A stretch of 64,000 nt of DNA from Bradysia coprophila (GCF_014529535.1 NW_023503616.1:6558584-6622583), one strand, 5' to 3'. Shown: positions 33,865 through 44,405, counted from the stretch's first letter. Notes: a model not told the origin generated them from the letters alone. Numbers and translations: made by a program.

Positions 33865-34050
33865 CAAACCTTTTTCGTGAGAGAATTAAGAAAAAATGGC
33901 ATCAGAAGAAAAGAGAGGCGTATAGAGACATATAGTCTTTATTATGTTTGACTGATCTTTGAAAATCAGAAAACAATTAATTAAAAATATAAATGTTTAT
34001 AATTTTACGATAGTGCAGAATAGTTTTTTACTTAAATATGATGTCTGTCG
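33865..34050. repeat. Dispersed repeat, copy 2
   Basis: Beginning ctttttcgtgagagaat, this resembles 12838-13035 in the same order through gaagaaaagagag and taaaaatataaa. It is non-coding. Confidence 0.5.
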
Positions 34051-34106
34051 AAATTATTGAAACTTCAGTCCCCCATTAGACTGGTCTTAAAAACTATATA
34101 TATGCG

Positions 34107-34218
34107 GCGTTACAATAGTACCACTTTTTTAGTTTCACAAGCTAGCCGTTTTCAAATTTCGCTAGCTTGTGAAATTAACAGAAAAAGTGGAACTAAAAGA
34201 GTGAAACTATTGTAACGC
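34107..34218. mobile_element. Palindromic MITE-like element
   Basis: The arms gcgttacaatagtaccactt and its counterpart (ending gtgaaactattgtaacgc) enclose an inner stem ttcacaagctagc / gctagcttgtgaa. Almost the whole 112 bases can fold. Beside it, tgatataagt..ttccttcc occurs twice in direct orientation (about 34223 and 34318). Confidence 0.65.
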
Positions 34219-34804
34219 TGGTGATATAAGTTATCCCTTCCTTCCCAAATAAATATGAACCCTGGACTTTGTTCTAGCAAACTGCAGTAAAATAGTTGAT
34301 CAAACCAAAAACCGCTATATTGATATAAGTCATTCCTTCCTTCCAAAACAAAATTTACACTTGTACCGACTATTTGTATGATAAGAAGGATATTAGATTT
34401 AATTTTTTTTTTCATTTTTATGAGCTATGAGCCAATTTTGAGCAATTTACTTGAGTTATCAATACAGGTGAGTGTAATCGAAATCATTGTAAGTCTTGAG
34501 GTAGGTATTTTCAGAATTATGGCTATAGTAAGAGTTAGTGAGCAGATTTTTTATCACAATAAATTATTAATTATTTATTGTAAATATTGTAATTAAGTTT
34601 TCCATACAATACCTTACAAATGTTTTAATTTTTAAACAAATTTAAATCCCAGTAAATGCTCCACAACTTGATCTTACGAACTTGTAGTCTTCGTTTATGG
34701 CTAGTATGTATGGTTGACCGCTCAGCCTTTTAAATTCCTTGCGGTTACAAGCAGCAACCCTGAACTCTTCAACATTACAATACAAAATAGCGAATAGGAG
34801 CGCA

Positions 34805-34810
34805 TTTATT
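34805..34810 (-). terminator. Poly(A) signal of the aminopeptidase gene
   Basis: On the - strand AATAAA lies 18 bases after the stop codon. Confidence 0.55.
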
Positions 34811-34828
34811 GTCTCATTGTCTGTGTGC

Positions 34829-37719
34829 TTATTTACAATCCGAACACGATAAAACTATAGGCTTAGTCTGTTCTTCCAGCCAAGTCATCACATTTGATAC
34901 GTTCGAATAACGATGATCTGGATTCTTTATATAATTTCCAACGAATTGCAAACATTTGGCATGGTAGTCATTTATCCAGTCTACCTGTGTAAGGAACGAA
35001 AACCAAAATCAAAACCAAAAAATATAAAAAAAAACGTTACCTCTGCCCCCGTAAGTAAACACGTTTTGATTAGTTTCTGTTGGAAAGGCACGTAGCTGAT
35101 TGTGTCCAGTTCTAGGAATTCAGCGTACTTTTCCGAATTGATTACTCGTACGATATTTTCTAGACGAATACCGAATTTGTCCTTTTCATAGTAACCAGGC
35201 TCTGAATTTAGATTTTGAATATATAGGACAAGCCATTAGAATGTCTATAACGATGAAAATACTTCAGAACCTTGTCTTTGAGATTCTGAAGTATTTTCAA
35301 TCATTTTTAGCATATAAGGTATTATAACCCAAACGTCCTAATTAAATCCGAGAGCAGATTACGTACACAATAATATGTGTCGTAAAAGCAGTCCAAGAAT
35401 TTAAGGTCTTCTAACAATTTTACAAAAACGAATTGATTTTTCCCTTACCATTCGACATAAACATGTTCTCCCTTAGTCCTGGATCGTCTACATTATACTT
35501 GATCCCAGCACTGTGCGGTCCTTCACCTACATTTAAATATGCTCCAATACCGTGTCCAGTTCCATGTCCATAGTCTAGTCCAACTTGCCATAAAAATTCC
35601 CTTGCAAATGAATCTAACACACGACCGGTAGTCTTATATGGAAATTTGGCAGTTGCCACAGATATATGACCTTTGAGTACTCTTGTATAACAGTCAATTT
35701 CAAAATCAGTAGGAGTTCCGAAGTGTAGTGATCGTGTTATGTCTGTTGTGCCGTCGCTACAGAGAAATTGGTTGCACGGTCATAAAATATTCTTGTAAAA
35801 AAGGATGTTTAAATCCCTCACTAATAATGTGATCCGGAATCTAGTAAATACATTTCATTTATGGACAAATTTGTGTTAGTTTCTTCAGTTGGAAAGTAAT
35901 GGACAATGGCTGCATTGGAACCAGTTGCGGAAATAGTTTTGAAACTTTGACTCACATAATTTTGTTGAGTTCTGCAATCGGGAAATTTAATTACGTTTAC
36001 TAATTTGTAAACTAGCGGTTCCCTTAAAGTTGAGTACTCTTACGACTTAATCGACGTTAACATGTTGGCAGCATCTATTTCGGATATAATTACATCTTCC
36101 GACTCCATGAACTCCTCCAGCCATGCCAAAAATGCAACAATTGATGCCGAGTCGCGTAAATGCGCTTGTTTCATACCGTTTACTTCGACGTCATTTTTCA
36201 CAGCTTTTAGTAATGAAATCGGCGTCAGCTTCATTACTGAAATATCTTCTGGAATCAGACTACCCAAGTACGCATTACAATATTTGCTGATCCAAATTTT
36301 CCCTAACTCTGACTTCACCTGAATTAAATTGGAGAAAATGTTTTAAGGGAACTGTTGCTTTCGTTAATAAATCTTGGCGTTTACATACGTAATGTTGCAC
36401 ACGATCATAAATCGCATCATACGAGTACCAAGTCACATTTCCTCCTAATTCAGACGACAAATTGTGTTTTATTTCCTCAGAAATTTTAATGCTGTCGATA
36501 AATACTTCGAGCTGTTCAGCACTTCTTATAAGTATTGTGTAGGCATTGAAAACCGGAGCTAAAGGAAGATCGGTACCCCTGAGATTCAGCAGCCCTTTAG
36601 AATTAAATGGTTGAAAACAGCCGATTTAAAATAAAAATACTTTGATCGATGGAAGGAATAGACCCGATAATAACACTGGTCATATACTTGCCGTCTGTAA
36701 CAGGTTAATTGAGAGAATCAACTTACATGCAATTTCATCCAACTCAGTTATGACTAAAACTTCCACGCGTTCGCGATCCATTTCTTCGTAGATTTCTTGC
36801 ATCTTTGTCTGCACTGACTTTCCAGAGAATTCTATACTCAATTCCCTTACCGGATCGTTCGGACAGTCAGGACGATCGGTCCATACCTCGTCAATCAAAT
36901 TAGTATAGTTCAAATGCGTAAGTGTTAAATTACTATTTTCTAAAACCATTTTCAATGCATCCCATTCCACCTTTCCATAGTATTTAGGATCCAGACCGAT
37001 ATAGCTACCGGAATCCAAATTGTGGACTAACCATTCTTCCATTGGAATATCAATACCTGTTCGGAATGATATATATTTATTCAGAAAACCATTCGTAGCC
37101 ATACATTCGAAAAGTATAGAAAGTATGACGGAAATGAGTTAAAAGAACAAGAATTTTGTCCCATTACCATCTTTCATCAACGTCCAATTTTCATCCATTT
37201 GCTCGTCTGCTTGAATAAAATATCTAGCGTCTGTCCAAAGGAACGCTTCGTCTAAAGTAATAACAGCTACTCCTGAAGAGCCGTCAAAACCAGTAACAAA
37301 AGCTCTTCGTTGATCACAATCAGCCATACGCAGGCTCTTCAACAAAAATTAATATTAAATACATTCGTATTTGACCATGGTTGTTGTGGAGGTTCAATTT
37401 TCATTTGAGCTTAATATCATCACAGATCAAATTCGTCAAATTTATATCTACACCGAAAACTTCGAAGGAGATGGGTAGGGGATTTTTTGGGCACCATTAT
37501 GTAGAGACACTCAGAACTTCAATATTTATCGATGGTGAAATTTTCACGCTTTTATCATTGAATGCTTTTATATGAACAAAGACCTCAGTGTTAACTTACA
37601 TGATGAGCATCTCCGGATGGTACAATGTATGCCGATAATGGATTTTGCACAACATCAGCCATTAACATCACCAACCGCAATTGCTGGAGAATTGCCGTTG
37701 TGTTCTTGGCGAAGAACAT
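34829..37719 (-). CDS. ApepP: Cytosolic Xaa-Pro aminopeptidase (XPNPEP1 type, peptidase M24B), nine exons
   Basis: The enzyme removes an N-terminal residue preceding proline, using two metal ions. Exons (high to low): 37719-37600, 37336-37168, 37056-36727, 36594-36389, 36318-36044, 35971-35822, 35756-35449, 35201-35041, 34984-34829. All junctions are in phase and give 624 residues, the usual size. The N-terminal creatinase-like domains ([40 protein letters not shown]) precede the catalytic domain. Metal ligands are present: Asp411 in LDSGSHY, Asp422 in DGTTD, His485 in HGTGHG, Glu520 in SNEPGYY and Glu534 in RLENIV. His481 and the His of IVHYFP are kept. The family motif NVHEGP reads NVGEGP, so a conserved histidine is Gly494. 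There is no signal peptide. A copia element lies 70 bases upstream of the ATG. AATAAA is at 34810-34805. Confidence 0.92.
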
Positions 37720-37784
37720 TTCTTTTATTTATTTTGTTAACTTATTATTAAGTCAATGTCAATGAAGGCAGACTAAGCGCAAAA

Positions 37785-37789
37785 TAATC
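37785..37789. repeat. Target-site duplication of the copia element (left)
   Basis: taatc directly precedes the LTR here and directly follows the other LTR at 42279-42283. Five-base duplications are standard for Ty1/copia integrases. Confidence 0.85.
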
Positions 37790-37946
37790 TGATGGCAGAG
37801 TATTAGCGATGGAAATAATAAATGCGACTTTTCGTATTGAGTTTACAATCAGAACTAAACTTTATTCAAAGAGTTCTCATCCTAATTACAATGTATCTAC
37901 GTGTTACATTAGGCGGTGAATATAAGTAGTCGGGTTGCTCTCAACA
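37790..37946 (-). repeat. 3' LTR of the copia element
   Basis: This is the 157-base copy next to the aminopeptidase gene, bounded by TG...CA. It carries the usual LTR signals within a short length; a promoter in it would read toward the aminopeptidase. Confidence 0.9.
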
Positions 37947-37958
37947 CCCTCACTTTTT
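37947..37958 (-). promoter_or_regulatory. Polypurine tract of the copia element
   Basis: On the - strand AAAAAGTGAGGG directly precedes the 3' LTR, the position from which plus-strand DNA synthesis is primed. Confidence 0.75.
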
Positions 37959-38115
37959 ATGATTGTTAATTAGATTTCAGATAGCAATTTTAGTTCAAAG
38001 CGTAATTCAAAATTTAGGCAAAAGAATTAGAAAAATAAATTTATCAGCAAATTACTAAACTGAATTAAAAAAATTAAATGTAAACGAAATTAGACTGGAA
38101 ATCAGTTAGCAAATC

Positions 38116-41100
38116 TTAAAACCACAACCCCATTTCCTCTGAGCAAAAATTATGTTTTTCTTTACTAACCGCTTTGGTGAGATTATCTGCAGCCATATTA
38201 TCAGTCGAAATGTACTTGATGACCACTGTACGATCAGCAACTTTTTCACGCAAATAATGATGACGAATATCGATATGTTTTGTGCGTTGTCGGTATCCAT
38301 CAGAATTTGCTAAATCGATTGCACTTTGGTTGTCGCAAAACAATGTGACTGGCCCACCAAAACTTTTGTCCAACTCGTAGCCAAATTGTTTCAACCAAAT
38401 CGATTCTTGAACACTCGACGCCAATGCCATATATTCCGCTTCGGTCGTTGACAGTGCTACTGTTTGCTGACGTTTACTGTACCATGAAACAGCACCACCG
38501 GAAAGTTTGAAAAAATTTCCGCTGCACGAACGTCTCTTATCAATGTCTGATGCCCAGTCCGAATCGGTGTAACCAACTAAATCTTGATTTCCATTTTTAG
38601 AATATCGAAGCTTACATCCAATTGTTCCTTGGAGGTAGCGCAAAATTCGTTTGACCGCTTTCCAATGTATGGCACGATGATTTTGATTGAAACGACTAAC
38701 ATCGTTGACAGCGAATGCTATATCCGGTCTCGTGCCTTGGGCAATAAACAATAAACATCCGACAAGCTCCTGATATGGTACCTTTCCAGTAATATTCTCA
38801 TCCTCCTCATTGTTGGATGTTGCATTCATCGATAATTTTTGATTCACATCGCTCGGTGTTGACACAGGCTTGCTATCCGCCATACCAAATCGTTTCAGAA
38901 CTTCAGCGATGTATGTTGACTGGTCCAAACAAATGCTGTTTTGATTGTATGTTATTCGGATTCCCACACAATTTGTCGCTCGACCCAAATCTTTCATTTT
39001 GAACGTTGAACATAAAGAATCTTTCAACTGTTTCAAAATCGATTCGTCCTTCCAAAAAATGAAATTATCGTCAACCCAAATTGCCAGCAACAAATCGAGC
39101 GCTTCTGTGTAAAAAACACAAGGATCCATTTTCGACTGCTTCAGCCCAAATGATTTTAGCGCGTTGACGAGCTTAATGTTCCAAACTCTTCCAGATTGTT
39201 TTAGACCATTTATCGCTTTATTCAATCTGCATACTCGGCTTGAACCGTCGTTGAAACCCTCCGGTTGTTCCAAATAAATTTCTTCCGTTAAATCGCCTTG
39301 CATAAACGCAGTTACTGCATCCATTTGGTCTATGCGTAACCCATTCTTCACTGCCAACGCAACAAGAAATCGTAGCGACGTGTAACGGACAACAGGTGAA
39401 TATGTTTCCAGATAATCAACGCCGTAGCGTTGCGAACATCCTTTTGCAACTAATCGTGCCTTGTGACGAACGACATTTCCAGATTCATCTTTTTTGAGTT
39501 TGAAAACCCATTTTGTCTTTACCGGTTTTCGATCTGGCGGAAGGTCTACCAATTTCCAGGTGTTGTTATCGTTCAATGAATTTATTTCTTCATTCATGGC
39601 GGACCGCCACTTATCCGAATCGTTGCTCGAAATTGCATCACAAAGTGTGATAGGCTCTACACCAGGTGGTTGACATGTCAACGAACAAATGTTACGGTCG
39701 AATTGTTCTTGACGCACATACATCGTCGTATCGTTTAGTTCACTGTCGTTTGGCTCATAGTCCGGGTCTCGCAATTCATCGTCAAACGATTGATCCTCCT
39801 CATCCGATGTAATGTGGCTTTGATCGTTCGATAAATTTCTAATGGTAACAACTGATTGATCAGAATCCAATTCTTCTTCAGACAATTCGCCCTCACTGTC
39901 GCGATTGACCCTCACTGAAATAAATTCCTCAGTTGACTGTGTGATTGAATCTCTTACCTTCGCCATAAATATAACGTCACGGCTGATTACGAGCTTCTTT
40001 GTGGCTGGATCAATGCATCGATAGCCTTTTGAATTGCTATCCAAACCAACGAAAATTAGCTTGTGTGACTTGCTGTCCCATTTCTTTCGTTTTTGTTTCG
40101 GAACGTGTACCATAACGGGCGAACCAAACAGTTTCAGGTCACTCAGGTCCACTTTCTTGCCACTCCAGACCTCCTCGGGAGTTTGATTGACCAAAATTGA
40201 GCACACTGATCGATTGATGAGGAACACTGCCATATTCGCTGCTTCGGCCCAGTATGACTTATCCAATTCTGCGTCAAACATTAAACATCGGGCACGTTCT
40301 ACGATCGTTCGATTCATTCTTTCCGCTACACCATTTTGTTGCGGTGTGTAGACGACGGTTCTTTGATGTTGGATTCCATTTGCCACACACACTTTCTGTA
40401 TCTTCTGGTTGCAGAATTCGAGACCGTTATCCGTACGAAAAACTTTAATTTTTTGGCCAAATTGATTCTCCGCCCACGACTTAAACTCAATGAATTTTGC
40501 TGGCACTTCACTCTTTGATTTAATGAAGTAAATGAATGTCTTTCGGGAGAAATCATCGATGAATGTTAGAAAGTATCTGGCTCCTCCAATGGAAATCTGT
40601 TCCATATCTCCACACAAATCTGAATGAATCATGTCCAACAATTCATTCGTTTTTCTTCCACACTTGTTTTCTTTGAAAGGTTGCCGACTTTGTTTACCCA
40701 TGGCGCATATCTCACAGGATCTCAAAATGTTTGCATCACTCTTGAACGACATTCCATGCACTGCACCATCTCTCATGTTGCACATACTCCGGTAATTCAA
40801 ATGACCTAATCGTCGATGCCACTTCACCAAATTGTTGCTTGCATTTGTAAACATTCCTTTTGTTACCGTTGACGCACGAAGTTTGTACACACCATCGGTT
40901 TCTTCACAATGCGCAACGATATCGCCATCCTTATTGAAGATTGAACAACCGTTTTTATCGAACACAACTTTGTTTCCACGGCTAACTATTTGCGACACTG
41001 ACAAAAGATTAACTGATAAATCCGGAACATGTAGGCAGTCATTCACTTCAATGTTGTTGCTTGAAACGTTTATATGGACTTTTCCCATGCTTGTAACATC

Positions 41101-42063
41101 CAAATTCGAGTTGTCAGCTGTTGCCACTTTGTTGATATCACTTTTCACTTTATCCACGACAATATCGGCGAATGGTGTCATGTTACGACCACTGCCGCTA
41201 TCTATATACCAATCATTCTGTCTCCTTCGATCTTTCTTCTTCATTGTAAATGCCGATGACCGAACAACTTTTGCTGTTGTCCCTTGCTTCGATGATTGAG
41301 CCGATGACGCTGATGACTCATTGTTTTTCAATTGTGATACATTGAACGACCTTTTATCACTCTGTCTCTCTTTCATACAATCACTTGCTTTGTGATTTTT
41401 TTCTCCACATGCAAAACATATGAACTCTTCTTTTCTGCCGACCTTCGGTTTCCATTGCCTTTTTGATGCGTATAATGCGTTGCTTTCAGAACTATTAACA
41501 CCCATTGTATTAACTTCCGAATCGAGCAATTTATGTTTGATAGTGTCGGCTGTAATTTTCGCACCAGATCCCTCGATGCTCATGATAAATGGCTTATATT
41601 CGTCTGATAATCCAGCTAGCAATATAGATGCAATCCACTCATCGCCAATTTCAAATCCAATGCTGTTGAGTCGGTTTGATATATCCATAATTTCTTCCAC
41701 ATATGCTTGCATAGAATTGTATGACTCCAAGCGAACCGACATAAGCGCGCGTAGCAAACCGGTTCTTCTCAATAGACCGCTATCTTGATACAGGCTCTGG
41801 AAAATGTTCCAAATCTCTAGTGCACTTTTTGCATTCTGTATATGGCAAATTAGTGAATCAGCAACACTTAATGACAGAATTGATTGAGCCTCCACTAACT
41901 TTTCGGGATCATTTTCGCTGGATACATTTGGTAAATTTGGTTTCGGCTTTATGCACTTTTGCAGTTTTTTTAGCGCCAAATAATTTTGCATTTGGAATCT
42001 CCAATAATGGTAATTGTCCGACCCTTGCAACTTCTTCACCTCGAAATCCGATTTCTTTGACAT
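38116..42063 (-). CDS. Copia gag-pol polyprotein, 1315 residues
   Basis: One frame carries the whole order typical of Ty1/copia: a Gag region (about 1-210), a CCHC zinc knuckle (CFACGEKNHKASDC, about 216-229), an aspartic protease (DSG at about 288), a GAG-pre-integrase segment (WHRRLGHLN, about 415), an integrase with a D482, D545, E581 catalytic triad (35 residues between the last two), a reverse transcriptase (about 845-1090) and RNase H (about 1160-1300, with YTDSDWASD and TTEAEYMAL). The usual YVDD box of the polymerase reads WVDD. There are no stops or frameshifts, so the element may still be active. The protein drives copying and integration of the element in virus-like particles. Confidence 0.95.
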   Translation of the reverse strand: MSKKSDFEVKKLQGSDNYHYWRFQMQNYLALKKLQKCIKPKPNLPNVSSENDPEKLVEAQSILSLSVADSLICHIQNAKSALEIWNIFQSLYQDSGLLRRTGLLRALMSVRLESYNSMQAYVEEIMDISNRLNSIGFEIGDEWIASILLAGLSDEYKPFIMSIEGSGAKITADTIKHKLLDSEVNTMGVNSSESNALYASKRQWKPKVGRKEEFICFACGEKNHKASDCMKERQSDKRSFNVSQLKNNESSASSAQSSKQGTTAKVVRSSAFTMKKKDRRRQNDWYIDSGSGRNMTPFADIVVDKVKSDINKVATADNSNLDVTSMGKVHINVSSNNIEVNDCLHVPDLSVNLLSVSQIVSRGNKVVFDKNGCSIFNKDGDIVAHCEETDGVYKLRASTVTKGMFTNASNNLVKWHRRLGHLNYRSMCNMRDGAVHGMSFKSDANILRSCEICAMGKQSRQPFKENKCGRKTNELLDMIHSDLCGDMEQISIGGARYFLTFIDDFSRKTFIYFIKSKSEVPAKFIEFKSWAENQFGQKIKVFRTDNGLEFCNQKIQKVCVANGIQHQRTVVYTPQQNGVAERMNRTIVERARCLMFDAELDKSYWAEAANMAVFLINRSVCSILVNQTPEEVWSGKKVDLSDLKLFGSPVMVHVPKQKRKKWDSKSHKLIFVGLDSNSKGYRCIDPATKKLVISRDVIFMAKVRDSITQSTEEFISVRVNRDSEGELSEEELDSDQSVVTIRNLSNDQSHITSDEEDQSFDDELRDPDYEPNDSELNDTTMYVRQEQFDRNICSLTCQPPGVEPITLCDAISSNDSDKWRSAMNEEINSLNDNNTWKLVDLPPDRKPVKTKWVFKLKKDESGNVVRHKARLVAKGCSQRYGVDYLETYSPVVRYTSLRFLVALAVKNGLRIDQMDAVTAFMQGDLTEEIYLEQPEGFNDGSSRVCRLNKAINGLKQSGRVWNIKLVNALKSFGLKQSKMDPCVFYTEALDLLLAIWVDDNFIFWKDESILKQLKDSLCSTFKMKDLGRATNCVGIRITYNQNSICLDQSTYIAEVLKRFGMADSKPVSTPSDVNQKLSMNATSNNEEDENITGKVPYQELVGCLLFIAQGTRPDIAFAVNDVSRFNQNHRAIHWKAVKRILRYLQGTIGCKLRYSKNGNQDLVGYTDSDWASDIDKRRSCSGNFFKLSGGAVSWYSKRQQTVALSTTEAEYMALASSVQESIWLKQFGYELDKSFGGPVTLFCDNQSAIDLANSDGYRQRTKHIDIRHHYLREKVADRTVVIKYISTDNMAADNLTKAVSKEKHNFCSEEMGLWF

Positions 42064-42109
42064 CTTTACTGAATTCCAAATTAACTTTTCGATAAATTAA
42101 TTTGCTGGT

Positions 42110-42121
42110 CTACCCATAACC
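42110..42121 (-). promoter_or_regulatory. Primer binding site of the copia element
   Basis: On the - strand GGTTATGGG directly follows the 5' LTR. It is complementary to the CCCAUAACC anticodon arm of initiator tRNA-Met rather than to a tRNA 3' end, as known for Drosophila copia, where a cleaved half tRNA primes synthesis. Confidence 0.8.
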
Positions 42122-42278
42122 TGATGGCAGAGTATTAGCGATGGAAATAATAAATGCGACTTTTCGTATTGAGTTTACAATCAGAACTAAACTTTATTCA
42201 AAGAGTTCTCATCCTAATTACAATGTATCTACGTGTTACATTAGGCGGTGAATATAAGTAGTCGGGTTGCTCTCAACA
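42122..42278 (-). repeat. 5' LTR of the copia element
   Basis: This is the 157-base copy upstream of gag-pol, identical to the other LTR as far as can be read, followed by taatc at 42279-42283. It should contain the element's promoter. Confidence 0.9.
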
Positions 42279-42283
42279 TAATC

Positions 42284-43370
42284 TTATCTCAATGATACAC
42301 AGACGCGATTAGTCGATTTAACGATTTATCATTAACCTATTACGGACGACGTGTAGAGTTTAAATCCAAGTATTTATTGCCAAGAGATTAGAGAGATGAT
42401 AACAGATGGCGTTGCGTCCGGCGGAGGGTCGGAGCACCATCTATTATCAATGCAAACAATTTTACTTCATTATTAGCAACGCAGTAGTTACTATTTAATT
42501 TTTTTTTCAAACTTTTTTACAGTGCCAATTTTTTTTAATACACGACTCAGTTTCGGTACTCAGTACTCTATCCGTTATGTAGAGTACCACTCTGCTTAAA
42601 GTGCGTTTTATTAGTTTTACCTTTTAACATTTTCTTGGTATTACATCGTATTGGCCATGAGCTCCGTAGAGAAGATGGTATTGTTTTATTACTGGCCTAG
42701 AGTGAAGACTTTCAGGTGGATTATTTTCTTTAGAGTTACTGCTGAATATTTTTTTGCGCTTGAAATACAACGGACTTTTGACGCACAGACTACGATCGAA
42801 AGATTTATCGAGTTTTTCAGTGTTTTTGCTCTTGTTTATTTATTCTTTTAGAGTTTTTCGGTATTTTTATTGTTACACTTTATTACAGTAGATATGAGGA
42901 AAGTCTTCAAATGTGCGAAATTCTGAGTGTTAAGATGGAATTTGGAATGTAGAGTGATTTTGAAGGTGTAATTTGAAATGGAAATGGAAATGGAAATGGC
43001 CAGGGTCGGAGACGAACCCACAATCTTCACTCATGTTGAGTAATGTGAAGGTTTTTGGTGATCTTTTTCCTTCGAATTATTGATCAGCAGCAGAACTTTG
43101 ATTTAATGGAATTAATTCGTTGTAAGACCAAAAGGTTGAATCTTGATTATTGTCTCGCGTTGATGCTATGTTAAGCTTACTGAATGGCTTCGATTAATAA
43201 TTTTCTTTGAATCGTTGAAACTACGATCGAAAAATTGAATTTTCGGGACTTCTTTGGGTGAGATATAGGCGGTCGATAAGTAACTTTGTCGTCCGGGGAC
43301 AGCGACCGAGGTTTTTCTTATATTTTTTTCGGGCGTATACGTGTTAATTTCTGAATTCGTAGCAGAGCAA
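42284..43370. other. Spacer upstream of the copia insertion
   Basis: Before the insertion this was the upstream flank of the aminopeptidase gene, so part of it may be that gene's original promoter. No gene was recognised. A short run of ggaaat repeats and a B-box-like segment at 42978-43025 are described under findings. Confidence 0.4.
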
Positions 43371-43371
43371 A

Positions 43372-43510
43372 AGGTGTCGGGGAATCTCGCACACGCGATC
43401 ATAGTATGCGTCCTTTTACGATATGTAACGAAAAGTCATGACTGTGCGAGATTCACCACTTGGAGGTGAATCTCGCACATCATGAATTTGTGTGGTGTGC
43501 GAGATTACCC
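43372..43510. repeat. Cluster of aatctcgcac motifs including a perfect hairpin
   Basis: The motif aatctcgcaca occurs at 43383 and, within a 37-base hairpin, at 43443-43479 (tgtgcgagattcacc, loop, ggtgaatctcgcaca). A further inverted copy, gtgtgcgagatta, lies near 43496. The group is non-coding and looks like tandem fragments of one foldback family. Confidence 0.55.
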
Positions 43511-43689
43511 TACCCCGAGCAAAATTGGGTACTGAAATTTGGCAGTATGTCACACAACTGTAAAACACTGTAAAAAAAACAATTTCACCAACGCACTTCG
43601 AGCATGAGTTGTTTTCTAAATAGAGTACTCAAACTGGACAGTGTATCAAACAAATTTGTGGCACTGTAAAAAAATTTGGAAACTTTTTT

Positions 43690-43832
43690 TTATGCAAAAT
43701 CGTACTCTTTTTGGCAGCTGTCATTAAAAGCAATTTTGCTTGAAATGCGTTGATTTCATACAAAATAGTACTCTATTTGGCAGCTGTACACTATGATCAC
43801 TTTTGCTTGAAGTGCGTTGGATATAGTGATTT
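43690..43832. repeat. Tandem duplication of about 70 bases
   Basis: Two direct copies carry caaaatcgtactctttttggc / caaaatagtactctatttggc followed by cagctgt and gcttgaaatgcgttg / gcttgaagtgcgttg, one after the other. A related inverted fragment (caacgcacttcgagc) lies near 43586. Confidence 0.55.
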
Positions 43833-44405
43833 CTTTGACGTTGTTGTGGTTTCGTATCATTTCAGAGTTTTCATTCACATTACTTATACAACCTCCTTGG
43901 TGGGTTTATTTACTTTGCAAACAAGGAATTATAATATTTTAGTGTTTTTAATGTTTTCGATGTGGTTCAAAGAAATGTTTTAAGCATTTCATCAACGTTG
44001 CTTTCATAAATAATAACGAAAAGATCAGCAGCCAATTGAAATTGACTGTGTGGACGAAATGGTTAATTACGTATTTGTGGTGGACGGAAGATTCTAGGCA
44101 ATTTGGTGAGACACCAAAGCGCCTAAAATCAACTGTTCACAACAGATGCGTATACAACAATTTTTACAACTGTGATTCGATGCTGTGATTTTTTATATTT
44201 TTTACTTTTTCATTTACTTTGTCTCTTTGCTTCTCTATATGTGTTTTTGACGAGTCAACTCCTTTCGATTATCGATTGTCCTGATGAAACTCTACCTTTT
44301 GTGACAACTCTTTGCTCTTGCACTGAGTTTTTGAATTATTTGGCAATTATTTTGCCCTTGTTTTATTTAACTGATTTATGTAAATCGACTTGAATTAAGT
44401 GTAAA

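Larger units (their letters stand above)
37790..42278 (-). mobile_element. Intact Ty1/copia LTR retrotransposon, 4.49 kb
   Basis: The element has two 157-base LTRs, identical by eye over their full length, starting TGTTGAGAGC and ending TCTGCCATCA on the - strand. It has a perfect TAATC target duplication, a primer binding site, a polypurine tract and one uninterrupted gag-pol frame. Identical LTRs mean a recent insertion. It lies in the same orientation as the aminopeptidase gene, with its 3' LTR next to that gene's start codon. LTRs of about 150 bases are short, but within the range of copia relatives. Confidence 0.95.

Noticed and set aside
40832..41299. 155-residue frame on the + strand inside the copia element
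   Set aside because: It is antisense to an intact gag-pol and follows from the codon bias of that gene.
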